Shown here one piece after another: positions 7,834 to 17,900 of a DNA stretch of 64,000 nt (the first letter of the stretch is position 1; each line of letters starts with the position of its first letter). A program made the position numbers and the translations under genes. A model generated the notes under the pieces. It was not told where the DNA came from. It saw nothing but the letters and a program-made list of their open reading frames with translations, and did no database searches. The DNA comes from Chitinophaga sp. YR573 (GTDB lineage Bacteria; Bacteroidota; Bacteroidia; Chitinophagales; Chitinophagaceae), in contig NZ_FOJF01000001.1 of assembly GCF_900110995.1 (NCBI RefSeq), positions 62,001 to 126,000 of the forward strand, read 5' to 3'.

Positions 7834-10800
7834 TTAGAAGCTTACTTTCAGGTTAAGACCCAGTCCACGGGTGCCTGGCAACTGGCCTTGTTCACCACTT
7901 ATATAACTAACCTCTGCCGGATCCAGATCTTTTGTTTGTGCATACAGCAGCAGTGCATTTCTCACAACCAACGAAAGCGTAGCAGTTCTGATATATTTTT
8001 TTGCAGTGCCTTTAAAAGGGATCTGGTATCCAAGGGAAACCTCACGCAGTTTTATAAAAGTCAGATCATATACATACTCATCAAATGTTGAGTGACTGTA
8101 CAGACCCTGGTAATAAGCCTGTGAGCTTATATACATTTCTTTGTCCTTTCCGTCAGCATCTACACCTTTCACGTGTACACCACCACCCTGAGCAAGGGGA
8201 TCACGTACAGATTTGCCCTGATCATTCACAGCAGCAGTTCTGGCTGTAAGACCAGAATAAGATCCCCACATATCAGACAAGGAAAAGAATTTACCACCTG
8301 CCTGATAATCAATATTCACATTCAGCAGGAAGTTTTTATACTGAAAAGTATTCTGAACACCACCCGTAAATCTGGGTAATACACTTCCGAAATATTTAAA
8401 TTCACTCGCATAGCTACCATCGTCATTCACTACAGGTTTACCTTTTATGCGCTTAATACCACTTCCGTAAAGCTGCCCCCATTCCATACCTTCCGTATGC
8501 AGCACATAAGGTGTAGATGTGCTCCAGATAGTACTAACCGAATTAGTGGAAGTTACACCGGTAGCTATCTTTGCGACCTTGTTTTCCAACAGGTATGCCC
8601 AGGTGGCATTAACTTCCCACTTGAGGTTCTTTGTTGAAATAGGTCTGCCATTCAATGTGATGTCAATACCTTTTTTGGTTATTTTTCCTGTGTTCGTCAG
8701 TTTGGAAGTAAATCCACTGGCTCCATTGATAGTAACGGAAGTAGGAATATCGTTCTCTGTACCATCCCAATAAGTGACAGAAGTTCCTACCCTGTTATTC
8801 AGGAATCTCAGCTCTAATCCTATTTCTTTCATCGTTTTAACAGAACCATGGATACTTGAATCTACCAAAGCATCTGGTGTGTACATGGTGATGTTACCAT
8901 TCCATTGATAAGTGCCCGGAGAATAAGTAAACCCTGGATAACGGTAAGCACCGAAGGTAGTGGTACTAACCCCTAAAGCCTGCGGTACCTCACCCCATGA
9001 CGCGCGAAGTTTACCAAAACTCAGGAACGGTACTTTTACTAAATCACTGAATATAAAAGAGGCTCCGACTGATTTTGACAATACGGAATTATTATTCGGT
9101 GGCAGTGTGGAATACCAGTCTTTACGCAGTGTAAAATCTGCAAACAAATAGTTTTTATATCCTACACTTCCCAATCCATAGAGCGCGTGATATGCTTCCG
9201 CAGTTCTTCCATTGAAGACAGTTGGTGTACTCTTGGAATTAGAGATAGAATAAAGGTTTGCAACGGTCAGTCCATCTACTGTGCTGGCTCCGTTTGATTT
9301 AAACACATATTTGAAAAAATCACTACCTGCTGTTGCATCTACCTGGAACTGGCCGATCTTTTTAGTGTATGCTGCGGAGAATTCGACATTACTTCTGTTT
9401 GCATAAGTATTAGCGGTTGCATAAGAGGCCTTCACACCTGTCTGGGTTGCGCTGCTTTGCAATGCAGATGAAACGATTGTTTCATACCAGGTAGTATTCT
9501 GCTGTTTACGGTAAGTACCTTTTATAGATATATCATTAGTCGGTTTATAGGCTAATGATATATCTCCATACAGCCGGTCATTTTGTGATACGGGTTGGAT
9601 CTGATTAAAATAGTTGTAAAAGTTATACCAATAATTACCACCCAGGAATGTAAGTTCATCGGCAGAAGAGGCATAAGTAGTAGGATCGTTATGGTTCCAG
9701 CTGGCATAAATGCCGGAAGGTGTTTTCAGGTTCTGCAATTCTTTCATGATACCCATATTCAGATCCCTATGAAACCAGGAGTTAAAGGAGCCTGAAGACT
9801 GGTTGGCATAACCCTGATTAAACTGTCCGTTTGTTTTGGTATTGATATAATTGAGACTCGCAGTAGCTACAAAATGTTCGTTGAGATCCATTGTAGAATT
9901 AAAGTTCAGCGTATTTTTCTGCTGACTTGAATTTGGAATCAGACCCTTTATAGCAACATTCCCATAAGAAAGACGCAGGTTGATATCCTTGCTTGACTTT
10001 GAAACGCTTATTGAGTTATTCAGGGTAGTACCTGTATTCCAGAAATCCCTGGTGTTATTGGGCTGAGGTGTGAGGGAAGCCGTTTTATAAGAATATTTAG
10101 TTCCGCCATACCATGCATACCAGGGAATATATTCCTGTCCTGTCATACGAGGTCCCCAGCTGGCATCATCGGAATAGTTATGATAATACTTTCCGCTAAG
10201 CGCCTGCCAGTCTGTGGGCTGGCCTTCCTGCCATGTATATTTGATAAGATCGGCAGAGTTACCACCAGCATATGAGTTTTGGTAATGTGGTACTACATAA
10301 ACTTTATCTACGGTAGCGCCGATGTTCACATCAACACCAATTCCACCCTCTGCACGTTTACTTTTTTTAGTAGTCATAACGATAGCGCCGTTTGCACCCT
10401 GGCTTCCAAACTGCGCAGCAGCAGCAGGTCCCTGCAATACGGTAACGTTTTCGATATCGTCCATATTTATGTCATTGGGGCTCGGCAAAATGGTACCATC
10501 AACAACATAAAGAATGTCCTGATCTCCGCCCAGGCCACTGGTACCACGAAGTCTTACAGTACCTGTAGTACCCAGCATAGCAGAAGACTGGCTTCTAACC
10601 TGTATACCTGCTACTTTACCTGCCAACGCATTGTTCAGGTCAGTCTGGCGGATAACGTTCAATTGTTCTCCACCGACAATCTGCGCACTGTATGAGGTAC
10701 TTCTTGATGACCTTTTCATGTCGTATGCACCTGTTACAACAACTTCTTTCAATGCTTTGTCATCTGTTGATAATACTATTGATACATTATCAGCAGCGGG

Positions 10801-11046
10801 TATTTCTTTTTTAGTATACCCGATTGCAGAAATAATCAGTACATCTCCTTCTTTCACTTTAATGCTAAAGCTTCCCTCAGGATCAGATACTGTTCCTGTT
10901 GAAGTTCCTTTCAACTGGATCGTAGCAAATGGGACAGGGCTTCCGCTCCCATCTGTAAGTTTTCCGGTAATTTTTTTTGTTTGCCCATAAGTCATAGTGC
11001 TGATGAGCACCTGCAATGCGAATAGCAGTGAGGCGAATTGTTTCAT
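7834..11046 (-). CDS. SusC/RagA family TonB-linked outer membrane protein
   Basis: This 1070-residue protein has a signal peptide (residues 1-21) and a carboxypeptidase-regulatory-like domain at about 23-95 (ITGKLTDGSGSPVPFATIQL). A TonB-box-like EVVVTGAY, a plug domain (about 115-235, with LRGTSGLGGDQDILYVVDG) and a long beta-barrel ending in LGLNLKVSF follow. It is the outer membrane transporter paired with the next two lipoproteins. It is the first gene of the operon. No anti-sigma/sigma pair or hybrid sensor adjoins it, so regulation probably acts through the 1.36-kb upstream region. The cargo is unknown. Confidence 0.95.
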   Translation of the reverse strand: MKQFASLLFALQVLISTMTYGQTKKITGKLTDGSGSPVPFATIQLKGTSTGTVSDPEGSFSIKVKEGDVLIISAIGYTKKEIPAADNVSIVLSTDDKALKEVVVTGAYDMKRSSRSTSYSAQIVGGEQLNVIRQTDLNNALAGKVAGIQVRSQSSAMLGTTGTVRLRGTSGLGGDQDILYVVDGTILPSPNDINMDDIENVTVLQGPAAAAQFGSQGANGAIVMTTKKSKRAEGGIGVDVNIGATVDKVYVVPHYQNSYAGGNSADLIKYTWQEGQPTDWQALSGKYYHNYSDDASWGPRMTGQEYIPWYAWYGGTKYSYKTASLTPQPNNTRDFWNTGTTLNNSISVSKSSKDINLRLSYGNVAIKGLIPNSSQQKNTLNFNSTMDLNEHFVATASLNYINTKTNGQFNQGYANQSSGSFNSWFHRDLNMGIMKELQNLKTPSGIYASWNHNDPTTYASSADELTFLGGNYWYNFYNYFNQIQPVSQNDRLYGDISLAYKPTNDISIKGTYRKQQNTTWYETIVSSALQSSATQTGVKASYATANTYANRSNVEFSAAYTKKIGQFQVDATAGSDFFKYVFKSNGASTVDGLTVANLYSISNSKSTPTVFNGRTAEAYHALYGLGSVGYKNYLFADFTLRKDWYSTLPPNNNSVLSKSVGASFIFSDLVKVPFLSFGKLRASWGEVPQALGVSTTTFGAYRYPGFTYSPGTYQWNGNITMYTPDALVDSSIHGSVKTMKEIGLELRFLNNRVGTSVTYWDGTENDIPTSVTINGASGFTSKLTNTGKITKKGIDITLNGRPISTKNLKWEVNATWAYLLENKVAKIATGVTSTNSVSTIWSTSTPYVLHTEGMEWGQLYGSGIKRIKGKPVVNDDGSYASEFKYFGSVLPRFTGGVQNTFQYKNFLLNVNIDYQAGGKFFSLSDMWGSYSGLTARTAAVNDQGKSVRDPLAQGGGVHVKGVDADGKDKEMYISSQAYYQGLYSHSTFDEYVYDLTFIKLREVSLGYQIPFKGTAKKYIRTATLSLVVRNALLLYAQTKDLDPAEVSYISGEQGQLPGTRGLGLNLKVSF

Positions 11047-11132
11047 GCATGTTGATTTTGATTGAAAAAATAGATTGCCCTATCCCCTGGTTGTACAGGC
11101 AATTGCAACAGTTGGTTTGTAGCGTTTGTAAG

Positions 11133-11213
11133 ACAAAGCATTCCCCTTACCATCACTATAACGGTGATGGATATATGGCAAAGCATTCCCCGTATCATCT
11201 CCGGAACGGTGAT
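11133..11213. repeat. Two 36-bp direct repeats upstream of SusC
   Basis: Near-identical units at 11133-11168 and 11178-11213 (45-bp period) start with CAAAGCATTCCCC and end in AACGGTGATG. The first contains the inverted repeat CCATCAC / GTGATGG. They lie about 90-170 bp upstream of the SusC start. They may be tandem regulator sites or a decayed repeat element. Confidence 0.65.
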
Positions 11214-12079
11214 GACCTATAGTTTTACAATAGTAATTGCGGTTTTAATACAAGGCAAAGGAATACCAGATCCGGAACGGTTTGCCGTATGGATTCATTT
11301 GTTCACCGATAATAAAACAATGCTTACTGTAGGGAAATTTTTGTAATGCGCTTGTGAATGTACCCTTATGTACCTGATGATTGTTTAATCAATAGGTATA
11401 TAATCTTTTTCGCTATACTTCCTGTTTGCCGGATGAATAAGACTTGCACAGGTCTTTCCCTCTTGAAGGGCGGTGTAGATAGTTGCTCTCATTTGTTACG
11501 ATTTGGTTGATGACAAGATTTCATTGTTAAACGAACGATTTACTAATATTGGTTGACCATAAATATCCTGATCTGAAAAGTATTTACAACTGTCTTGCAG
11601 TGTTGTAATACGTACTTGTTTGCCAGATAGATTTATCTGGCAGGTAAGTTTGTTGTAGTCATTAAAATTTACGCTGATAACGTTCCATTATCTGTACGAT
11701 ACAATGCTTACTTCATATTGTTCACTCATTATTGCCCCGCAAATGGAAAGGTGTTTTTACGGCTCTCTGGCATACTAATTTATCACTGTCTGTTACAATA
11801 GTTATCTGTCCTCTAAAGTTGTTGGTTGCATTCTCACAAGCATGATAAAATTACGTAATTAATCAATAACTTGATAAGATTACCCTTTTCTTATCTAGTA
11901 AAATCTATAAAACGGATATATTTCTCGACTATTCTGCGAAAACGTACCATAAAAACGTGATTTAATATCCTTTGGGATGCTGTTTCAAAGCCTTGTATTC
12001 CTCCCTACCAGGTCCTGATATCTGTGGAAATCCTATATCCCTTCGTCATGGAACCCTCATTCCTTCGGCACTCTTTCAT

Positions 12080-12141
12080 CATTCCTATATCGTTTGGATA
12101 TAGGAATGCCGGTAGAATGATATAGGAGTGATATAGGAGTG
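12080..12141. repeat. Palindrome and phased repeats of an ATATAGGA motif
   Basis: A perfect 12-bp inverted repeat (12080-12091 and 12097-12108, 5-nt loop) reads CATTCCTATATC / GATATAGGAATG. GATATAGGAGTG then occurs at 12119 and 12130, exactly 11 bp apart. Another half (CCTATATCCC) lies near 12032. The phasing suggests protein binding sites, but the function is unknown. Confidence 0.6.
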
Positions 12142-12347
12142 ATGAAGGAATGATGATAGAATGCCAGTACCAGCGCCTATTTTACCCCTGTTTTATGCCT
12201 TTACATGTGGGCATAGGGAAACAGGGCCGAAATTGGCCTATACAGGTTCATTTAAGCTGTTTGCGACATAATACGAAGGCAAGCCTACAGACCTCGCCAT
12301 TTCGCCTAAAAACGACTATTGAGAAGGTGTTTTGGGTGGTTACTGAT

Positions 12348-12379
12348 AAAAAAGGGGCCAGCCCCGTAAGGCCAGCCCC
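12348..12379 (-). terminator. Rho-independent terminator of the TonB receptor gene
   Basis: On the minus strand a G+C-rich 10-bp stem with a 6-nt loop is followed by six T. It lies 33 bp past the stop codon. Confidence 0.85.
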
Positions 12380-12411
12380 CTGTCTAAATAGATTTATAAC
12401 AGTTGTAAGGA

Positions 12412-14769
12412 TTAAAATTTAAGACTAATACTACCAATGAAACGGGCAGGGTTCTGAGGCGTCAGTCGCACAGACCATGCTTTTTCGCTGGTCAGGTTAT
12501 CTACCTTAAATCCTATACGGAACTTGCTGTGTTCGTAAAAAACTGATGCATCCAGCAGCGTATAGGAAGGAATGATCACTTTAGCTGTTTTGGTGTTCGT
12601 CTGGAAAGAGGCGCTACCTGCGTTACCGCCAAAGCCTGCACCGAATCCTTTCAACGCACCCTTGGAAATGTGGTAGCTGATCCAGAAGTTCAACGTCTTA
12701 TCAGGGCCGGATAATGCTGGCCTTAATCCCAGGATAGAAGAGTCTCCATGTGTGTATTTGCTGTCGTTATAAGCATAACCGGCAACAATGTTCAGGCCTT
12801 TCACAGGGTTAGCTGTCAGTTCGAGTTCCACACCTTTACTCTGCTGTGTAGCATCCTGGATGGAATAGCTGGCATCGTCCGGATCTGTTCTTAAAACATT
12901 CTTCACACGGATATCGTAATAGCTGATGGTACCAACCAGTTTATGGTCCCATACATCCGCTTTAATACCCCCTTCAGCCTGGTTACCCTGTTCGGGTTTG
13001 AATGTATTACCATTTTTATCTGATCCTCCCCTGTTAAAGAAGCCATTCATATAACTTCCAAATACAGAGAGTTTATCTTTATACAGTTCGTATACCAATC
13101 CCAGTTTAGGAGATAAAGCCGTCTGGTCATAAGCACCGGTAGTGATGGCAGTAGTCATATTATATACACCCTGACTATGGTAGCGGTCTACACGTAAGCT
13201 CAGCATCGCCATCAGATTATTCGTGATGTTGATGACATCAGAAGCATAAGCAGCATAGGTATTGTCTCCGTTATTTTCCACACGGGGAACGGCTGTAGGC
13301 GCCAGGGCCAGTGAATCTACTTTACTCTGACTTAACCTGTAACCTTTACCCGGATTGATGAAATTAACAGCAGGAGCATTTACTGTTACCCTGTCGAATG
13401 AATTGGAGTTATTGTAATAATCCAATCCTACTACTAACCTATTACGGAAAGGACCGATTTTAAAATCTCCTATAAAGTTCTGTTGTATATCAGTAGCGAT
13501 AAAGCTGGTATTACCTACTATTACCTGTGGGCGGATAGTAGTATCAGAAGCGCCTGTTAGCGCAGTGATGTAACCGTCGATTGTAGAACGTGCACGGGAA
13601 ACCACTGTCTGGGAAGTCCATTTATCGGAGATCTTATAGTTCACCTGTGCGAAAATGTTCATCATCTGTGTCTGGTAAGCAATATCATTGCTTATGAACA
13701 TACGATTATAAGGGAACTTCATGTCTGCAATAGACTGTATTTTGTTGCTCTTGGTGTACGGGTTGAAACGTACTACAGAAGTCCCTTTTGCCTGTCCAAA
13801 TTCTACATCCAGCAATAATGAAAGGCGGTCTGTGATCTGGTAAGAGAAACTGGGCGCCAGACTAAGACTACGGGTGAAACCCATATCCTGGAAGCTCTTT
13901 TCAAAAGTGGTAGCGCCATTCAACCTGAATAACATCGTTTTTTCTTTGTTAACAGGTGTATTCACATCTACAGTAAGGCGGTTGTAGTTCCAGCTACCAG
14001 CCAAAAAAGCTACTTCCCCACCGAAAGCGTTATAAGGCTTTTTGGTAACACGGTTGTACAATCCGCCATAACTGCTGGATACATTTGTACCGAATAAGGT
14101 AGCAGAGGGCCCTTTGATGGCTTCTACCCTTTCCAGGTTGGCATTATCAATAAAAGAAAAGGCAGCGCCCGCCACACCATTTCTTGCATTAGGTTCTGTT
14201 TCAAAACCACGGGAACGGAAAGTAACCCTGCCCTGGTTAGCCAACATCGGAATACCGGCACCGGGCACATTTTTAGAGACACTTCCCAGATCCACAGCCA
14301 TTTGTTCCTCAATCAATTCCTTTGGAACAATGTTGTATACCTGTGGGTTCTCCAGGTTCTTTAAAGGCAGACGGCTTACGTAAATACTTTCCTTTTTGGA
14401 AAATTTATTCGTAGTCCCTACTATTCTTACTTCCTGTAAGGCCCGGATATTTTCTTTTGTCAGCTGGTAATCGAGTATGGTTGTTTGTCCGGCAACAACC
14501 TCTACCGTCTGGTCATTTTCCTTAGCACCCAGCATCTGGATCCTTAAAGTGTATTTACCAGGAGCGATATCTGTGAACTCATATTCTCCTTCATTGTTGG
14601 TAAGCGTTTCTTTCTTTAACTCGACTAATGATATTGAAACAAGTTCTAATGGTAATTTATCTACTGAAGTGATATGACCTGTAACTTTCCCTGTATTTGA
14701 TTGTCCCTGAGATATAAGAGGAAGACTAAAAAGTGCCACCAGAACAGCACTGATTAAAAATCTTGGCAT
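12412..14769 (-). CDS. TonB-dependent siderophore-type receptor
   Basis: This 785-residue outer membrane protein has a signal peptide (1-22, ending QGQ) and a carboxypeptidase-regulatory-like domain (about 27-110). A plug with NVPGAGIPMLANQGRVTFRS and RVEAIKGPSATLFGT follows, then a beta-barrel ending in RFIGSISLKF. The plug layout and total length fit the FhuE/FoxA-like ferric-siderophore receptors rather than the longer SusC class. No ExbB/ExbD or siderophore synthesis gene is in the window, so it probably imports a foreign ferric chelate. A -7 box lies 14 nt before the ATG, and tandem 13-bp repeats lie further upstream. Confidence 0.9.
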   Translation of the reverse strand: MPRFLISAVLVALFSLPLISQGQSNTGKVTGHITSVDKLPLELVSISLVELKKETLTNNEGEYEFTDIAPGKYTLRIQMLGAKENDQTVEVVAGQTTILDYQLTKENIRALQEVRIVGTTNKFSKKESIYVSRLPLKNLENPQVYNIVPKELIEEQMAVDLGSVSKNVPGAGIPMLANQGRVTFRSRGFETEPNARNGVAGAAFSFIDNANLERVEAIKGPSATLFGTNVSSSYGGLYNRVTKKPYNAFGGEVAFLAGSWNYNRLTVDVNTPVNKEKTMLFRLNGATTFEKSFQDMGFTRSLSLAPSFSYQITDRLSLLLDVEFGQAKGTSVVRFNPYTKSNKIQSIADMKFPYNRMFISNDIAYQTQMMNIFAQVNYKISDKWTSQTVVSRARSTIDGYITALTGASDTTIRPQVIVGNTSFIATDIQQNFIGDFKIGPFRNRLVVGLDYYNNSNSFDRVTVNAPAVNFINPGKGYRLSQSKVDSLALAPTAVPRVENNGDNTYAAYASDVINITNNLMAMLSLRVDRYHSQGVYNMTTAITTGAYDQTALSPKLGLVYELYKDKLSVFGSYMNGFFNRGGSDKNGNTFKPEQGNQAEGGIKADVWDHKLVGTISYYDIRVKNVLRTDPDDASYSIQDATQQSKGVELELTANPVKGLNIVAGYAYNDSKYTHGDSSILGLRPALSGPDKTLNFWISYHISKGALKGFGAGFGGNAGSASFQTNTKTAKVIIPSYTLLDASVFYEHSKFRIGFKVDNLTSEKAWSVRLTPQNPARFIGSISLKF

Positions 14770-14783
14770 GTACGAATTTTTTG

Positions 14784-14791
14784 CAAAGGTA
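14784..14791 (-). promoter_or_regulatory. Predicted -7 box of the TonB receptor gene
   Basis: The minus strand reads TACCTTTG, a match to TAnnTTTG, 14 nt before the ATG. No good -33 element was found. Confidence 0.45.
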
Positions 14792-14817
14792 GCATACGTT
14801 TGCGCGGAGCGTTTATC

Positions 14818-14860
14818 GATTCGGGAATTTATAAGGGGTCATTTACTGATTCGGGAATTT
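14818..14860. repeat. Tandem GATTCGGGAATTT repeats upstream of the receptor
   Basis: Identical 13-bp units GATTCGGGAATTT occur at 14818-14830 and 14848-14860, 30 bp apart (about three helical turns), in similar flanks. They sit just upstream of the predicted -7 box and downstream of the WGR gene terminator, so they may be operator sites for an iron- or substrate-responsive regulator. Confidence 0.55.
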
Positions 14861-14872
14861 TTTATATAAAAA

Positions 14873-14902
14873 AGATGCTCTGCAAACACTTGCAGAGCAT
14901 CT
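14873..14902 (-). terminator. Terminator of the WGR-LRR gene
   Basis: A perfect 13-bp stem with a 4-nt loop; on the minus strand it is followed by six T. It lies 8 bp past the stop. Confidence 0.9.
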
Positions 14903-14909
14903 GTCATGA

Positions 14910-17900
14910 TTATTTATTCTTCAAATCCTGGAAATCTGCGAATGCCGGATCCTCTGCCAGAACCCGTCTTACTATTTTATACGCGTCCTCTTCTCTTCCC
15001 AGTTTAATCAGGATTCTCACCTGTGTATCGTATACAAAATACTGACTTCCATCTTCTACATATTGTACTGCTTTTTCAATGATGTTCAATGCTTCTTCCA
15101 GCTCTTTTGTGTTTTGCGCAATCTCCATCATCTGCCAGGCAACAGAGTTAGCTGTGATACGCGTCACCTCTTTATGGAATTTACCCATATCAGTGAAATG
15201 CCAGATCATGACCGGGATCATACTTAATGTTTTTAATCCCTGCTGAATAGCATCCTGGTTACTTTTTAATAATTTCTCCTTAGAGAAGGTGGCTTTATGG
15301 AAAGTATTGAGATAGTTGTATGCCCAGGTTTTACCATAGTTGGCATAGAGCAGGTTATATTCATCCACTACTTTTCCCGAGCTGAAATAGCCCAGTGCAG
15401 CATCATATACTTTTAATGATTTATGCAGCTTTTTAGGGTCATCCTTTGCATTCATTAACGCATTGGCTTCTGTCATCAGCTTATTCATCTCTTTCCACAA
15501 TACCACTTCTTCACTCTTATCTTCATCATTGTCAGGGCGGTTATCACGGAAATCGATGGAACAGTCAGGTAACTTTTTAGCGATGTCCAGTCTTTGTCTT
15601 ACAGAGAATTTATTATATCGCAGGTTCAGTATTTGCAGTCCTGTGAGTTCAAATAAATCTGCCGGTAAGTCTGTGAGGCCATTAAAGGACAGGTCCAGTA
15701 CTTTCAGGTTTTTGAGATTACCGATGCCTTCTAAATATTCCGGTGTAAGATTCGGACGTACTATACCTTTTCTTCCATCTCCCCAAACCGCATTAGGTAC
15801 TATGCTAAGATGAGATTCGAACTCTTTAAAACGTTCCGGATCATGCGCCAGGTTCTCTTTTATCTCAGCAAAAAGATCTTTTTTGATAAAGGCTTCTTTA
15901 CGTTCACCGTGTCTGTCGATATATAACTGTTCCAGGCTAGGAATGGTGAAAAACGATTTCAGCAGACTCTGTTTAGGATTAGGGCGGGTGGTGTAGGATA
16001 TCAATCCATCACCATGCAGGATTTTCAGGTTTTTCAACTTTGATAAATCCGGTAATTTATCCAGGTAACATAGGCTGGCATCGAGGTTCAGTTCTTCCAG
16101 GTTGTGTAAGTTCAGGATACTATCGGGAATTGTTCTGAATGAATTACTACCTAATAATAAACGTTTGAGAGAAGGTATTTTTGTTAATACCTCCGGAAAA
16201 TCTATAGGCGCAGACTTGCAACACTGGTACATTTCAATCTCTTCCAGGTTCTTCAATTCACTTAACCCAGCCGGTAATTTATCCAGATTTTCTAGATAGT
16301 TGTAGGTCAATTTCTCCAGGCTTTGCAGTTTACCTATGTTCTCCGGTAAAACGAAGTCCTGATGTTCTTCTTCTCCTTCAGGTGTACCAAAATTACCGGA
16401 GACATCCAGTATGCGTAATTTAGGGAGTTCTGCGAATTCTTCGGGTAATTCATGCAGACCACATTTTTCCAGGTACAGTTCTTCCAGGTTAATCATGTTT
16501 TTGATTTCCGGAGGCAGTGTACCGATGGGATTGTCATTGAATATTAATTTGCGGATAGAAGTCATCCTGGTGAGGAATTTCGGAAATTCCTTCAGGTTTT
16601 TATCAGAGAGGTCCAGTTCTGTGATTTCTCCTTTTTCGCCGGCAGCCATTTGCTGCAGTTCTTCCTGTAGTATTAAACGGGCAGGTTTAGCGCCTTTCTT
16701 AAGTGGTGATTTTCCGGTTTTGAGTAGTTCTATGAAATTAGCCTGACTAAATTCTTTCTTTTCATTAAATACTGTGGATACAAATACACGTTCAAAATCT
16801 TTTTCAGTGTAATCATATTCGAAGAAATCATTATCGTCTCCATAATAATTAATCAAAACGGCACTTTCAGCAGTAATTTGAGAATCATGGTCAGAGTTGA
16901 GCAGGTAGGGAACACGGGTGGTACCTCCAATAACAATACTACCATGGTTGTAGTTACCATCAAAAGCATATTTTATATCAGCATCGCCGGTGATGAAGAT
17001 ACACTCATCATAACTTTTCAATACATCACATTTTACATCCCCTAATACCAGTAAGTAAGGAAAACTGTCATTAGCAGGATGTATAGTACCTGCTACGGTG
17101 AGTGACCCATTTACCAGGATTAAAGTATCCCCTACCTCTGTTTTTTGTCCCAGTACTTTTAAGGTATTTGCGGCCCAGGCCTGGTTGAGGTCTCCCTTTA
17201 TAAAGCTATCCCCTTCTAAAAGGATTACTTTGGCAAAGTTCATATCGCCGAAGGGTTCATATTCGCTGAGATCAAAGCGTTCATCTGCTTCTTTATTGGA
17301 GATGAGCTGAGGTATTGTTTCTGTACCCGGGGTACTTCCTTCTGCTGCCTGTATATCGTTGATCAGGATTTGTTTGCCTTGTTCAAGGTATTCTATAATA
17401 CTGTCTATTGACAGATCTCCGTCTGCTTCCAGCAGTTCCGGGATGATGATCTCTGCTACTTCATCACGGGTATAGTCGGGCGATTCCATTCCATTTGATT
17501 GATAATCAATGGTAGTACCTTGTATATCTCCACCTACTTCCAGGTTAAAATAGAATCCGTTGAGCAGGAATTTGGTGTCTATATCTCCTCCGATACTGAG
17601 ATATCCCCCATCATCACCGTACATCGTAAGAATACCGTTTTTTGCCTGTACATTGCCTCTTATTTCCAATGTAGCACAACCGTCAACGATGATGCCATTT
17701 ACTTCCAGGTTACCGGTTATCAGCAGAAAATTGCCACTGCCTTCTGAGCTCACTCTCAGGTTACCATCAATCTTTACGTTACCATCTATGACCACGTTGA
17801 AAGGGTGCTCTTCTTCATATAATACTCTGTCAGAGGTATAATGCAGGTTTTCGCCTTTTATCAGGCGAACAGGTACATCAGCAGCAAAATCTCCGAAGGG

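Larger units (their letters stand above)
11047..12411. other. Long non-coding region with repeats upstream of SusC
   Basis: No convincing gene was found in these 1.36 kb; the short open frames show no family motif and no start context. The region is A+T-rich and holds a pair of 36-bp direct repeats (11133-11213), a palindrome cluster (12080-12141) and the terminator of the TonB receptor gene (12348-12379). It is the 5' region of the SusC operon. Confidence 0.7.

Noticed and set aside
10279..10695. 138-codon open frame on the + strand
   Set aside because: It is the antisense shadow of the SusC plug region and has no independent motif.
12080..12141. CRISPR array
   Set aside because: Only short motifs at 11- to 40-bp spacing, no regular 30-bp repeats with unique spacers and no cas genes. 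The same holds for the two-unit repeats at 11133, 14818 and 63573.
12150..12422. Open frame of 90 codons on the + strand upstream of the TonB receptor end
   Set aside because: It has no family motif, runs through the receptor terminator and opposes the receptor gene; composition is that of non-coding DNA.
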